Assembly: GCA_024734495.1 (NCBI GenBank)
Contig: JALMQS010000187.1
Span: 8,047,055 to 8,111,054, forward strand
Length of the DNA stretch: 64,000 bases
Reading direction: 5' to 3'
DNA from: Forficula auricularia
Taxonomy: Eukaryota > Arthropoda > Insecta > Dermaptera > Forficulidae
Shown here: piece after piece, positions 20,912 through 35,900 of the stretch
Layout of the letters: each line of letters opens with the position of its first letter
Numbering within the stretch: position 1 is the first letter of the stretch
Position numbers and translations under genes: made by a program
Notes under the pieces: generated by a model
Seen by the model: only the letters and a program-made list of their open reading frames with translations
Databases searched by the model: none
Told to the model about the DNA's origin: nothing

Positions 20912-23900
20912 CTAAAAAAGGAATAAAATATATTATATTTTTCATTAAAAATTTAAACTATAAGTAATTTTAAATTAAATTTTGTTCGACATTAAAGAAA
21001 AATTTAACATTTACAACTAATTCCTGAACTCTTTAATTTACCTGTAACTTGAAGGGGTTCTTTAGGTGTAGGAATATCATAAAATGTCAAATATACAACA
21101 AGTTTTGCTAAAATTGCTGAATCAGATTCAAGACATTCAGCTTGTAAATAACTTTTTACCGAATTGCAAATTTCTAAAAATAAAATAAAATAGAAAAGTT
21201 TATTGAATATTTTATATTGAGGCTTTAGTGCTCAGCTTGATGATTTGGAATATTTTTTCAAATTAAATCACCCATTAATGTAAATATATATATATATATT
21301 TTTAATAAATACACATCATTTCGAGATTTAGGTATGAAGTTCGTGTATCAGAATGTTCTGACTCGATTGATTCTTGCATCTCTATCAACGGAGTTTATCA
21401 GAGAGAGAGGAAAGGGGCAAGAAGGGCCTCGGGCCTCACGATTTTAGTAGCCTTACTTTAAAACTCAATATGTTAAAAAAAGATTTTGAAACGTCTCAAA
21501 AATATTAGTTTCTCCATACCTCGCATTTTCTCTATAAATGTACTATTTCGCTGGGACTGCCCACCGTAGTGGTCCCCAGTAACTGCTGGCATACAAATTG
21601 GGACGGGAGTGTTACAAATACTGTGCTCGGTTAAGTCTAAAAAATATTCTGAACTAATTCGAAGGTTTATAATGAGGATTAAGGACAAGTTTTTTTTTTA
21701 TGAAAATGATGAGAGAAGGAGTTACACCAAAAAGGTGCATCCCCTAAAGGCCTGAGTTGGCCCCTCCATCGTGAAAAGAGGAAGAAGAAGGGTTTTTATG
21801 GGGTGGGTAGGGGTCGAAGGTATCTGTGGATACGGGTCTTAAACAGATGAAGGTTATAAGTCGCGGGGAAGACGGTGGGTGGGAGCAAGTTCCCGTCTCT
21901 GGAGGTCATAGGAATAAAAGAGTTAGCAAAGAGCTTGTTCGATTTTTATCCAACTTGACTTGCTTTAGTTATTTCCTCTTGTACAGTAGTAATGTGGAGA
22001 TCCTTCCTGATGTACCAGCGGGCATCGACGATATCTCGCAGAGTATTGTTTTGAAAAGTTTGAATCATCCTGATATTTGATTCTTTGCTACAGCCCCAGA
22101 GCTGTATACCATAGATCCAGACTGGTCTTATGATTTGTCTATACACAATAATTTTGTTATACATGGACAGTTTGGATCTCCGTACTATCATCCAGTATAA
22201 AAAAAAATTAAATGTATTTTAGATGAATGTGTGATGTAACTATTTGAAAGTCTGTCGACGAATCGTTGGTTGTGAAATAAAGAAATCACACAAAAAGCTT
22301 GTCCTTAATTCCCATTATAAACCTTCGAATTAATACACATTATGAACGAAAATGATAATAATAATATTCTGGACCTCTCTTATCAGTCCATTAGTGTTGG
22401 CCAAGTGTTAAGTTAGTAAGATCTTCTTAACATAACTGCGTCACTGGTTGATTCGCCTGCTGGTGCTGACTCTGGGTTGGGAGGTGTTGATCTTGTTGTG
22501 ATTACATGTTGAGAGAGACTTGCTCATTTGCATGTTAACTATTTCTGTATTTATTTTTATTTTTGCTCTACGAGGTATCCACCTTAGAGCATTATTTTAT
22601 AATAAATATCAATAAATAAAATAACTATAATTAAAAACGCTAGAATGGTATAAGGATCCAGCTTGTGTGTATGTGTTACTTTTACCGAAGTTAACAACAA
22701 GCGGTTTGAGAGGAGTTGGCCGCTGAGTTGAACAGTTTTAACGAAAAACACAAGCAGAATGGAAGTAACTATTGACAGTCAATTCTAGCCGCTACGGTGA
22801 GCAGTTTCAGCTAAATAGTATCTTAAGACTCTGTCTATTAACACATTTAAAGAGCTTCAGAATAGGGGTTCATGTGTTGCGCATTTGATAGAATATTTTT
22901 ATTTTATTTACTTATTATATGAAAGGTGTGAAAAAACATTCCAAAACAAAATATTATTAATTTAAAAAATAAATAAAAATAAAATCTTTTAATTACAAAC
23001 CTCTTTCCCATGATGATAAAAGAATTTTAAGTTGTCTTTTTATAGACATTACTTTTTCACATTCAATTAAAGTCGGTTTAATATCCGTAAAATGGTGTTT
23101 ATTATTAGGTAGTTTGGTTATAATTTGTGCAGCAAGCAATTTAAATTGCCAAAGGAGATAAACTGAAGGCGCTATTCGAAGTTCTTGTAATCCCTTTGAA
23201 TACAGAGACATAATTAATTTGAAATATATAACTTTTATTATCGTAAACTATATTAGTTACTATCTAGATCAGGAGTCGGAACTTGGAAATGTAGTGAGCT
23301 AAGCCTTCAAAATCTACTAGAGGGAAAGGTAAAATATTATTATTTATTCAAAAGATTTTCGTGAGCATGTGGACATATATAATTTCGAAACAGGAATTTA
23401 TCTAAGTTGTATGTTATGTCAATTTATTTTGACTTCTTCAACAACCCAAAAATTATTACAAAACATAAATACACAGTGACAAAGAAATAGCAATTTTATT
23501 TTCCTATCAAAGTCAATAAATTACTTTTAAGGGGTACCTTAAGTAAAATTTTCTCCCTTGATTTGGGAACAACAAGACATTTTTTCTAGTTTAACGAAAT
23601 TTTTTTTTATCTCTATATGAAATACTGATTTTAACAATAGTTTAATTTTGACATGAAATTTTATTCAAGCACCACAACACTCTGAGGTATATGAGTCAGT
23701 CATTGACCAGGATGTAGTTCTCGGTTGCCACAGGGTACTTCTCCCATAAGAAATGAAAGACATTTTTCTGTTTTTGGTTCTTAATATTTTACTAGTTCTC
23801 TGTCATTGGATTGAATTTGAGTATATTTTCGGCTCTGTTAATTTGTTTTAATTGTGATTTAACACATTACCTTGTAATTACCATTGTAATTATCATTGAA

Positions 23901-26900
23901 TTGAATTTCGAATATATTTAGGCTCTGTTAATTTATTAGAATTATAATTATGATTTAACACATCCTGATTTATACAGTAAAGATTGTACACTAATGTAAA
24001 AACGCAAATAAGACTGATGATGACAAGGCATACTTGTCGAAACGTCTCCTGAATAAAATATTAAGAACCAAAAACAGAAAAATTTCTTTCATTTCTTATG
24101 GGAGAAGTACCCTGTGGCAACCGACAACTACATCCTGGTCAATGGTTTGACTCATATACCTCAGAGTGTTGTGGTGCTTGAATATTTAAACGAGTCATTG
24201 TCAGTTTAGTACAATTTTATCATACTGAAAAATAAAATGAAATTTTATTTTCATATAAAAATCGAAAAATTGAACATTTATACAGGAGTGATTCACGGTC
24301 GGTGGCACGTTAAACGTTTATGGAAAACGGAACGCAGGATTTTTCTGAAAATTTAGCACCTTACATTTTCTTACCTGTTCTATCGATCTAAAATATTTTC
24401 AGCATTGCGACGTTTCGGCTTCCATCGAAAAGTTGTAGCAACTTTATTTTTTAAATGGAACACCCCGTATATTAACACGTTTTTAGAACCGCTCTTTTAT
24501 TAAAATACTTTTTTGTTAATATTGTCCTATACCTATCTCTATCGGTTTTTGAGATAAAAAATAATTTATGTTAAATTTGGTCCAAAACATGGCCCTAATT
24601 AAACTTAAATAAATTAGTGCTCTCAATTCATGAAAAGTTGATATTTTGGTGGTAGTTTAGACAGACCCGAAGTATTTAATTTACGTCGAGAAATCGACTC
24701 CATATTATACAGGGCGTGCTAAGATTACTATTATTTCCGTTATTCATAAAAGGAGTCAAAAGTTCATTTTTTCAAATGAGACCCCCTGTATATTACTTAA
24801 TAAATTGAAAGACGAAGAAAAATGCTTTAAGATGATATATCATGTCCCTATACCTAAAACATCAAGTTTACTTAATAAAGCCGCTTTTTCGTGAAAAATT
24901 ACTTTTAATGAATTTAATTTTAACTAACCATGACATATCAAGCTTATGACAGTTTGTTGACTATTTATAAGTAACTTATAAACAGTTTATTAACGACGTT
25001 TAAAAAAATCTCTCAAAATGATCGAAAATATTGATTATTCAAACGAAGTTCTTAATGAAATTATTTATTTTGTACTATAAGAACTTCGTTTGAATAATCA
25101 ATATTTGCGATCATTTTAGAAGATTTTTTTGAACATCGTTAATCAAACTGTTTATAAGTTACCTATAAATAGTCAACAAACTGTCATAAGCTGATATGCA
25201 TGTTAGTTAAAATTAAATTCATTAAAAATATTTTTCACGAAAAAGTGGCTTGTATTAAGTAAACTTGATGTTTTAGGTATAGAGAACATGCATTATCATC
25301 TTCGTCTTTCATTGTAATAATATACGAGGTTTCATTTGAAAAATGAACTTTTGACTCCTTATGAATAATAATAATCTTAGCACGCCCTGTATAATGAGTC
25401 GATTTCTCGACGTAAATTCAATGCTTCGAGTCTGTCTACTACAAAATATCAGCTTTCATGAATTGAGAGCACTAATTCATTTAAGTTTAATTAGAGCCAT
25501 GTTTTGACCAAATTCATCTCAAAAACCGATAGAACATAGGTATAGGACAATATTAACAAAAAGTATTTTAATAAAAGAGCGGTTCTAAAAAACGTGTTAA
25601 TATACGGGGTGTTCCATTTAAAAAAATCAAAGTTGCTACGACTTTTCGATGGAAGCCGAAACGTCGCAGTGCTGAAAATATTTTAGATCGATAGAACAGG
25701 TAAGAAAATGTAAGGTGCTAAATTTTCAGAAAAATCCTGCATTTCGTTTTCCATAAACGTCTAACGTGCCACCGACCGTGAATCACCCTGTATAAAGGAT
25801 CATTTGCAAAAGTTTCTCCTTTAATGAAGAGATTTTTTTCAAGATATTTTAACAAAATCATATTTTATCATTTTTATATAAAATGCTCATTTAAATACTT
25901 GTTTTATATTTTAAAATGCAGGTGACCTAAATTACTTTTAGTGTGCAGCTCTGTCCATTTGTGATCAATGCGAAATCATTGAAACTCTTAATATATTCGG
26001 ATCAGTATAAAGAATTACCAGCTCATCACTTACATTCATTTGTTCTGTTTCCTGATGTAGTGGATGGCCAAATTATTTTACTCATATTTGAAAAATTATA
26101 TCTTCCATACGTTTTTAAGTGTTTAGCTTACTATTAAACTCATAATATCGTTTCAATTGTTATTTTCATAGGTTTATTAACTTAGAATAATACAAATCCA
26201 ATAATATAAATCCAATTCAAAATACAATATCAATATTTAATGAATCCTCCCTTTCGAGCAATCACATTTAATATGCGCTGCGGCAATGCATTTTTTGGCT
26301 GGTATTTCTTGAAGTGCCATGCTCTAATAATATTTTCTATCAAGTGCCTTTTGTTAGTAATTATTTTATCTTTGCCAATTTCTTTTTTCAGGGCCGCCCA
26401 TACATTTTCGATCGGGTTGAGATCTGGCGAGTTGCCAGGCCAGTCCAAAAGGGTTATTAGACTAGATTACTACTAGATTTTTTTGAAAAGTTTGAATAAC
26501 TTACTTGATAAAAATCATTTGAATATAATAATTTAGCCACCCACTGTATGTATAAGATATAATTAATGAACTATTTATAATACCTTAATGAACTTGAGCC
26601 AAAGAGGCAATATACTTAATTTATCCTGGGTGATACATTCATAAGCAAAAGGAGTAATTTGACGAATTAAAATTTTTTCATTATCAGATGCACTTTCAGG
26701 AACATTTTGAAGAAAATGATGACAAAAATTTACAATAGCTGGATCGGATGTAAAAGCTCGAATAACTTCTGGCTAAAAAGTAACCATTTAATATAATAAT
26801 ACATCTAATATATAATAATAATAATAATAATAATAGTTCTTACACTCAGAGACCAAGAAAGAGTTGGAGTACTTGTTAATGTTTGAGCTAAAAGACTTCG

Positions 26901-29900
26901 GAATCCTTGTGGGTCTTCTTTATAGGAAAGACATCCAGCTTTTCTTTTAATGCTGAGATAACCAGATTTCTTTAATAAATTTCTGTAAAAAAAGACATAT
27001 ATGATGACTATAATTTAAATGATTTATTGTTCTAGTTCTATCAATGATTATTTAGAAAATAATTATTGTTGATGACTGTAACAAATTAAACCAGTCTTAG
27101 GACTATATACTCAATCATGATGATGACATGCCAGCTAGCCATTCAACTAGGCTGGGATACAGTTTTGACATTTGCTATCAATCAACATCCCTTCGGAAAC
27201 AAATTAAACACAAATCTCATGAGTAAATGTATTAATTTGATTGTCTAAAACCAAGGGGCGAACCGCGACATAATATCGTGTACACCTACTTCCACTTTCA
27301 TTTCCAAGTAGAAGACAATAGATGAAGGGGCATTATCTAATGAATCCCAAAATAATTCCAAAGACGTGTACACCTAATTCCAATCGCGGTTCACCCCTCG
27401 TCTAAAACCATACTAACTTGATTTTCACCAATTCAATAATTTAAGTTCTAAATTAACATTAGGCTTGCGATATTTTTTTCTATCCAATCTTTTTAATTAC
27501 GTAAAACATTGTATATTTCTTAGTTAATAATAAAATAAATTAAATTCTTACTCTAATTGCTCCCAATTTCTGTCTCGTTGAAATACTATCGGCCAATATC
27601 TACTATCTTTAATTATAACCTGAAAAGACAAATGACTTTTATTAATTGTTGAATAATATAATTATAAACCTTTGTTTTAACACATGTTTACAGTGTTTGG
27701 TTTAATTAATTGTATAATTTGTGATAATAAATAATTTAATAATAATATAATTCTTTTAGCTTTAAAAATTATGATATCTGTCGATTGAACGATAGATAGT
27801 CAAAAACAATTTTCAAAAATTCCCGCTAGTAAAAAATCTCGGCGATTTGTAATATAATAGAAAGCAGAAGGTATTTCCTTGACAATTTTGTAAAAATTAG
27901 CTAAATTTATTTTTCCAGCAGAAGGCACTGTCTTTTATTGTCTCCTGTAAGAATCTTGTTTGATATATTTTTTACCTTCCACATAAAAAACTCACGATGA
28001 GTTGAAGATAGAAGTTTATCAATGGTCTATTAAAAACAAATGTTTTCTATCTATGAGCCAAAATAATTAAAGAAGCGTACCTAATGTTAGTTAGAGGGAT
28101 AATGCAATGTGCAAGCAAATTTTTCAGCTCATAGCGCGCGACTGGGGCGTCAAAATTAAAATCATTAAATAGCATTTTTAATTGGATTTTAAATGTCCTC
28201 AACGGTATCTCAGTTAATGATGAGTCAAAAATATTTTTTAATTAACCCTTTTTTAGTCCAAAATTTTACAATTATTAGACTATCCTTAGATTATTAAATT
28301 CTAAATACATGCCAAATTTCTAACTTTATTAGAACCATTAAAAATAGCTTCGGCTAAATGCCCCACAGTGCGTGGGATGGCCCATTCAGATGAACTGTTG
28401 CTTTGATGTTTTGATTTCTTTTGGTTTTTCAAATGTATAATAATAATTGTTTTTGAAAATCTTTTTCAGAAGAGCCAAACATGTGCCAAACTGTTGCCAA
28501 ATTGTTTTTAGCCTAAATTTTTTTTATACATTTTTCATTATTTATTCCTTATTATTTTAGAAACTGTTGTAACTGTGAATCAAAATTGTCTTAAAATATG
28601 TATTGGTTATTGTTTAATGTTGGTTTAGTTTTTTATAAAAAGGGTTCCTTAATTATAATTAAATATGTATGTAAATTTTCCGATATCTCGTATAGTGCAA
28701 TGTCAAAGAGCCTGAAAAACTCGATTTTTGAAATTCAATATCTCCGAAACTGTATTTTTCATAAATTTCGTTTTGCTACCAATCGATGCAGAAGTATTTA
28801 AATAATAATCTGTCTAAGTTTCAAAAAAATCCTAAGAAAACGCATTTGGCGGAACAACTACCTTAAGATAATTTTTCACTAAGATCACATTGTCCCTAAA
28901 AATATAAATTATTTTTAAATAAAAATTATTATTTATTTGAAGAAGAAAAAAACTTTCTTAAAAATTTAATTATCTCTAATAAAATCATTTTTAATTATAA
29001 CCTGTTGCAATTTATCTAGTTCTGGTAACATTGCAGGAGCTTTTAGTTCTTCTTCTTTTCCATCGATATGGATAGCTGTAACATGAGCATAGCATAACTT
29101 ATTGCTGTTAATCTCATGTGGGATTAAAAGTCTTGGTTCAACTGCTAAGACATAAAGGTGTCTGAATGCTTGGAGATGGTATCTGTAATTTAAAAATTAT
29201 TATGAATTTATGAAATTAATGACTAATTAAAATTAAAATAAAAATAAATTAAAAGAGCAATAATTACCGATTATCGTTACTATGAGTTGGAAATTTGGGA
29301 AAAAATGCACATATTAAAGCTGCAACGGCTTGAGGTTTTGAAGAAAGGGTATATCGACCGCCGCCCAAAAATAATAATCCTAATGCCATATGAGTAGCAA
29401 GATGAGAACCATAAGTAGCTACTCCGTTATTTGGTCCGACTCTTGAATGTAAATATCTGCATACTCTTAGGACGGCGATATCACCAGTGCCAGCCATAAC
29501 CGAAGCAAGGGCAAGTACAATAACATTTAAACAAGTTTCAACTGTAGCTTTCCCAGCAAGTTCGGCGACAGATTTAAGTGTCATCGAAGTAAACATTCTT
29601 GTAAATTTAAGAAGAGTTTTATAAGCATCAGGATCACCAGAACCTGCATATCGCAATCCAAGAGCCATACATGCCCCGGCGATGATGTTACAATAGGCTT
29701 GGCTAAATTAAAAGAGATTAATAATTAATTAAGATTTAAACAAATTGGGGTTATTTTAAAAAGTAAATTAAAAGACAAATAATAATATATTGGACAAATT
29801 AACTTTTAAACATTAATAATCAGTAGAGATTGTGGTGTTGGTGCAAGGTGAAACATCTTTAATAAAGATAAGCAGTAAATAGATATTTTATTTAATATGG

Positions 29901-32900
29901 ATTTACTATGAGTTAGTGGATGACTGAGTCATTATCAATATTAAAATTAAAATTAAAAGATATAAAATTTTTTTCTTTTTCAATATATATATTTCGGGCT
30001 ATCAACCCATCTTCAGGAAATACAGAAGGTAACTTACTTAGTTACCTTCTGTATTTCCTGAAGATGGGTTGGATAGCCCGAAATATATATATTGAAAAAG
30101 AAAAAAAATTTTATATCTTTTAATTTTTTAATTTTAATGTGAAATAAGTGACCCAGTATCCTTAACTCATAGTAAATCCATATTAAATAAAATATCTATT
30201 TACTCTTATCTTTTTTAAACATTAGTTTTATTTTGTTTCTTAAAGCAATTGAACCGCCAAAGTTAAATAATAGTGTCTGGAGCACCGAGAATGGTAATTT
30301 TTGCCGCTAAATAGCTTAATAACTCATGACACTTGATAAGTACACCAATTTAAAAAAATCTTTAGTCCGGTTTTTGAGAAAATAAAAAAAAAACGAAAAA
30401 TCTTTCATGTAAATGTCAATTTCCGATGTTCCGATTTCAAGTAAAAACTTGATATACACGTTCTAGCTTCTATCGAGGTTAAGTTTCGAATTTCATAGTT
30501 CTGAGATTTATGGTTGTGAAACGCAGGGAGAGGGTACATTCTTACGTAGGTAAAACATCAACTTCCGGTACTTCTATTTTAGCCAAAATCTTTTGGTACT
30601 TCTTGTAGCCTCTAGATAGCTTAAGTTTCAAATTTCAAGGCTCTGCGACTTACCGAAGACGAGATATGAACGATTAAAATATTTATTTTGCGACAAGACT
30701 AATTATACCCCCTTCCTTTATTTCAATCGGATTAAAATTTATACACGACTAATAACTTATAAGACTTGATAAGTACAAATTGCTCATTTAATAATATAAG
30801 ATAAGATAAGATAAGATAATCAATAATTTCTTATGTTAATTCTACATATTTAAATCTGCAATTTAGAAAATTATTTTATTATTTTTTGAAAAGGAAAATT
30901 GAATTGAACACCCGGCAGCCGTTGCAGATTTAAATATGTAGAATTAACATAAGAAATTATTTATTATATAATTTAACTTTCGCTGTTCAATTGCTTTAAA
31001 TAATATATTAGTTTATAAATTCAATAATTTTAATTTAGAACTTTATTTTAGATAAATGAATAGTTATCGATGATATGAAAAGTGCATGTAACCCCAGTAT
31101 AACACATTTTGGAAATATCGGGAATTTCCTGTACAATACGTCACGTGATGAGAATTTTCAAACTCAAGAACCAGAAGAGGGTATTGATACATAATATAAA
31201 TCTTGAAGACAAGGCCGTAGTCAACGAGGGGATTAAGGGTGTTAGAAGCCCCATCCCGAAATGTTGAGGTATAAAACGAAGTTTTACCGAAAATAAATAA
31301 ATATTAAAAAAATGTTTAAAAAAAGCAATCGAGGTCATGTGTCCTACCCCTAGGAGTTTATCCATACTCCCTGAACCCCTCGGTGGAGAAAAGCCCACCC
31401 GAAATTTTTTCTGGCTACGGTCTTGCCTGGAGATATTCAAGAACAGGCTGATAAAGTAGTTGGGTTAAAAAGGCATCAGAGATAAAAAAAAAAATAATTC
31501 ACAAGAAAGAACAGATGGAAATGAAGTTAAAATATTACCCTAAAAAGCATACAGGAAGGCACTTAGCCAGAGGAGAACCGTGAATTTGTGCGTCCCTGAG
31601 CTAACACTAGTTGGGGACCAACCTAATTAATCAAACTAATTTCCATTTTGTCAAAAAAATATTTTCTATAATGATGTATTATGTAAGGTTTAGGAAAAAA
31701 ATTAGGAATAAAATATTGCTGGAGGTCCTTTAAGTCCACGGAGCTCTGGGCTGCAGCCCTAAAAGTCCATATATAGATCCGCCTGTGCACTTAGCCCAGC
31801 ACTTAAGGAGGTTCTTTCGCGACAATCCACACAAAAAGTTTTAGCCTCGTAACCACTCTATAAATATGAACAGAACTAAAATTTTAGGTTAAGTTTTTTT
31901 AACGTGACTGTACCACTCACACTAAGAAATCTCTATATGGATACACACATACTTGCCGGATCGTTTCCAAGCCATTGTACTTATATCCCCTCCACTAAGA
32001 ATAATCACCCAAATATGTTTTTTTTTTTTTTTATCAAAACTACGTCGTAAATAATTTCAATTTTTTTTTAAGTTACTCCGAATATATTATTCTAACAAAT
32101 ATTATTTTTTCATCAAGATGGTGAAAGCCCTTCAATGAAAAAATTAAAATAATGATCATATCCCCACCCTTTCCCTATCTACCCTATGTAAAAAACGTCA
32201 TTTTTAATTGCAATTATTTCATGTTTGGTGTGGTAAATCGTCTTCAAATTTTAACACTATGTATATTATGCTTTTAATGACTTATATTACAAGTTTCAAA
32301 GACTTCTTGAATTTTTGCATTTGTGAAAGAACTACGTTAAGAGTTTTTTGCTAAATGAATATCCATTCATTTAAAGAAGAAGCGCAAAATTTAAGAAAAA
32401 ACTTAACAAATGCTTAGCTCTATATAACAAGATTTTAAATGAGTCATAAAAAAAGGATATTATTAAAATGTTAATTATTAAATTTAATGTCTGATATTTT
32501 GCCGGAATGAAAACATCATCATTTAGCATTGTTTTGGTGAACATATTTTTCTTAATTATAAGAGTAGATATACATAGATTGTTAATTTTTGGAACCTAAT
32601 CAAGTTTTATGTACTGGTTCTTAGTTTAGAATTAAATGAATTCGTATAACAAGGCATTTTTCAGGAACACTGTTATAAGGAGGTTATCTCTATTTCATTG
32701 CTATTATATTATAATATGAATAAAAACTTACTACATTGTCTCATAATAAACTTCAGGGTCATTAGGTTGAGGTTTATCAAGAGAATAAGGCTTTAGAACA
32801 TCGGGTAAATTGGATTCGACCCAATTGACAGTTGGTTTCACTTCACTCCATAAGATAAGTGCCCGCGCAACAACACGCAAGAGCAAAAAATCAGGTTTCA

Positions 32901-35900
32901 CCAAGTCTAATAGATAACTGGTATCGGGTGGTCTTATCCATTCAGCTACAGATCTAGAAATAAGCCATGAATTGTTATTATACTCTATAAATAGAAGTTT
33001 GGAGATTGACTCGGTACAACTCAATAGAGATTTGATGGGCAACCCAAGTATAATGAAAAGTACAAATCTATATATATATAAAATTAGGGCTTTGTCTGTA
33101 CATTGGTCCAAATCACGCCAAATTTTGGTTGCACACGTTTCAAGCAAAGTTATGAACGAAAACACCCTCAACAAAATTACTGTCTGTCTGACTGTAGGTT
33201 TCCGTGGTTTCCGCGAAAAGTTGCTCAGGATTCACGTAAAAACGGCTGAAGGGATTATTATGAAATTTCATATTTGGATCAGATGTCTTCTAACTTACGT
33301 TTATAGCTATATAACGTTTTGATATTTTGGCCCCAAAAGGGGGTTTGGAGGGGCGCACGAATGAAAATTATCAAATAACTCCTAAACTATTAACTCTACG
33401 GCAAATTTTATTATAAGCAAAGTTGTAGGGTATGTGATTTCTGACAACTTTTGTTTAAAAAAATTCCCCTAAAAAACCACCCAAAAAGGGGGGAGGGTGA
33501 AAATAATGTAAATTCTTGCTCTTTTAGCAAACTCAACCAAATTTTGTATACATAATATGTGGATCACTAAAAGGCTAGAAATGCAAAAACTGGGTGCGGG
33601 GGTGGAATCGAGTGTGGGTGGGAGTCCTGGGGGGGGGTGGGGGTGTGGCGGGGGGGGGGGTGCAGGGTTGGTGAAGTGGACGGTTCAGGTGAGGGTCCAG
33701 AAGCATAGTGGGGTGGTACGGGGTGGGGGTCCGAGGTGGGTGGGGTGCGGGATAGTGTTGGGGTGGGGGGGGGTCTAGGGGCGTGCCCCTGGCTAGCGAG
33801 AGGGACGTCGAAGGCGGGCCTTGCAGCTAGTTCAGAATAAAATAATATATTGGAAAGTCATTTTCATTCACTTGGAAACAAAGATTTCTGGGGATCTCTC
33901 TTCCTTTACAGGATTCAAATTGCTATGTTAATGGCAAATTATAACACCTAACAAACTTTGTTAAAGGAGACAATAAGATGGTTATAAGATATCTTACAGT
34001 GGGTGGCCAAATTATTATACTCATTTGAAGGCCTAATTATTATACTCATTTGAAAATTATATCTTTCATAAGTTTTTAAGGGTTTAGCTTTCTATTAAAC
34101 TCATAATACCGTTTCAATTGTTATCTTTATAGTTTTATTAGCTTAGGACAATACAAATTCAATAATACAAATACAATTTCAATAATTAGTGAATCCTATC
34201 TTTTGATCAATCACATTTTGTATGCGCTGTGGCCTGCTGGCAACACATTTTTTGGCTATTTCTTGAAGTGCAGGTGTATTGTGCCTTTAATAATTTTTTT
34301 TTTTTTTTTTTCCTTTGGCCTTGGTGGACACCATTTGGCCATCATTTGTACTTAATATAGGAGTCACTCATAAAATTTATACATTCAAAATGTTCAATTT
34401 ATATAAATAATTTAAGTGAAATTATGAATTTTACTATTTCTTTAGTCATTTCATTTTCATTGAATAAGTGATATAAAATTGTTTCTACGCTCATTGGAAA
34501 TGAAATACATCGCGAAATCTCAGAATAAAATTTATCAATTTTATGCTTTGTGTTTATACAATTTAGTACCAGGTGGTTAATATCGCCAATTTCGCCACAG
34601 TTACATAAAGGATTGTCCTTTATTTTCATTTGGAATAGACCTTTAATAATATTTTCTATCAATTATTTTATCTTTTCAAATTTCTTTTTTAAGACCGCCC
34701 ATACATTTTCGATCGGGTTGAGGCCTGGCGAGTTGCAGTCCAAAAGCGTTATTAGACTAGATTACTACTAAATTTTTTGAAAAGTTTGAATAAAATAAAT
34801 TTACTTGATAAAAATCATTTGAGTATAATAATTTGGCCACCCACTGTAATTGAAACCCTGAAGGAGAGAAGATCCTCCGAAATGTCAGGTTATAAGAGAG
34901 TGAAAATGGCGTTCCAATAAATTATTTTATTCAGGATTTGTTCTTTTCATTATCCTTGGGCTGCCTTTTCATCCAATCTTCATACATCAATAGATTTTGT
35001 CTATTATACCTATCACAAGTGTTGAAGTATATCATTCCGAGAGCAAGGGTCGCAGCTGGACTAGTTACATCTATATTTACACAATCCCCTTCTCTAATTT
35101 GATAACTAGGAACTTTATATTTATCTTTTTGAGATCCTAAAAAAATCATATTTTACTAAAAAAAATTAGATTATATCTAAAAAGTTTCTAATTAAAAATT
35201 ACAAAATTAATTTCAAGTTAATATTCTTTTCTGATGAATTTATTAATATTACTAGAATCTGATGGAGTGGTAGGATATCGAAGCACTATTTTTGCATAAA
35301 TAACTTTAATTGAAAGTCGTTTCGAAAATTTTTTAACCAATGATTTGATAAGAAAATACACCATAAGAGAAACGATATTCAATTTAAATTTTTTATTCGG
35401 AAATGATGTTCCATTATTCTGGCCTGCCCCTCCGTCAGTTAGAAGATACAATGTTTAGAAATTGAGTTTTTTTACACAATGATGTCTATAAGAACATTTA
35501 ATAAAATGATATAAAATACGTAAATTTAATTTTTTAAAAATCTCTATTTTGTGTTTCGATTTGGTTGCGAAATAAACTTTAAAAATGCAATATTCATTAT
35601 CATACCTGTTAGCGGGCGTTTTCTGCCTCCAATCATATAATAATTCAAGGTGTCTGGAATACTTAAATCATTGAGTCCGCTCTCGGAGCTTCCTTTACCC
35701 ATAAGAACCAAACCAAGACCCAATCCAGCTGCTAAAGAGTACGATTCTCTATCAGAACTATTTTCCATTTCAGGACCAGGAGGTCGACCTTAAAAAAATT
35801 ATTAGAAAAATTATTAGAATAAAAGAAAACATGTGGCCATTCGCATGACTTCATAGACCTGTCCCCCCTCCTCCTCTATATTAAAATTAAATAATAATAT

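Noticed and set aside
24283..25790. Hammerhead-like module at the GAAACGTCGC sites of the large palindrome
   Set aside because: The GAAACGUC part is there, but the 5' core reads UUUUCGAUGGAAGCC, not CUGANGA, and no convincing stem or closing helix forms.
29920..30123. Open frames across the family A foldback, also at 43406-43627
   Set aside because: They run through the palindrome from one arm into the other; chance frames.
33557..33778. Glycine-rich frames in G-rich Helitron tracts (also 50362-50571)
   Set aside because: Artefact of G runs, no start context or similarity.
35218..35451. 77-codon minus-strand frame between APC1 exons 16 and 17
   Set aside because: Falls inside a 469-bp APC1 intron, resembles no APC1 sequence and no domain I recognise.
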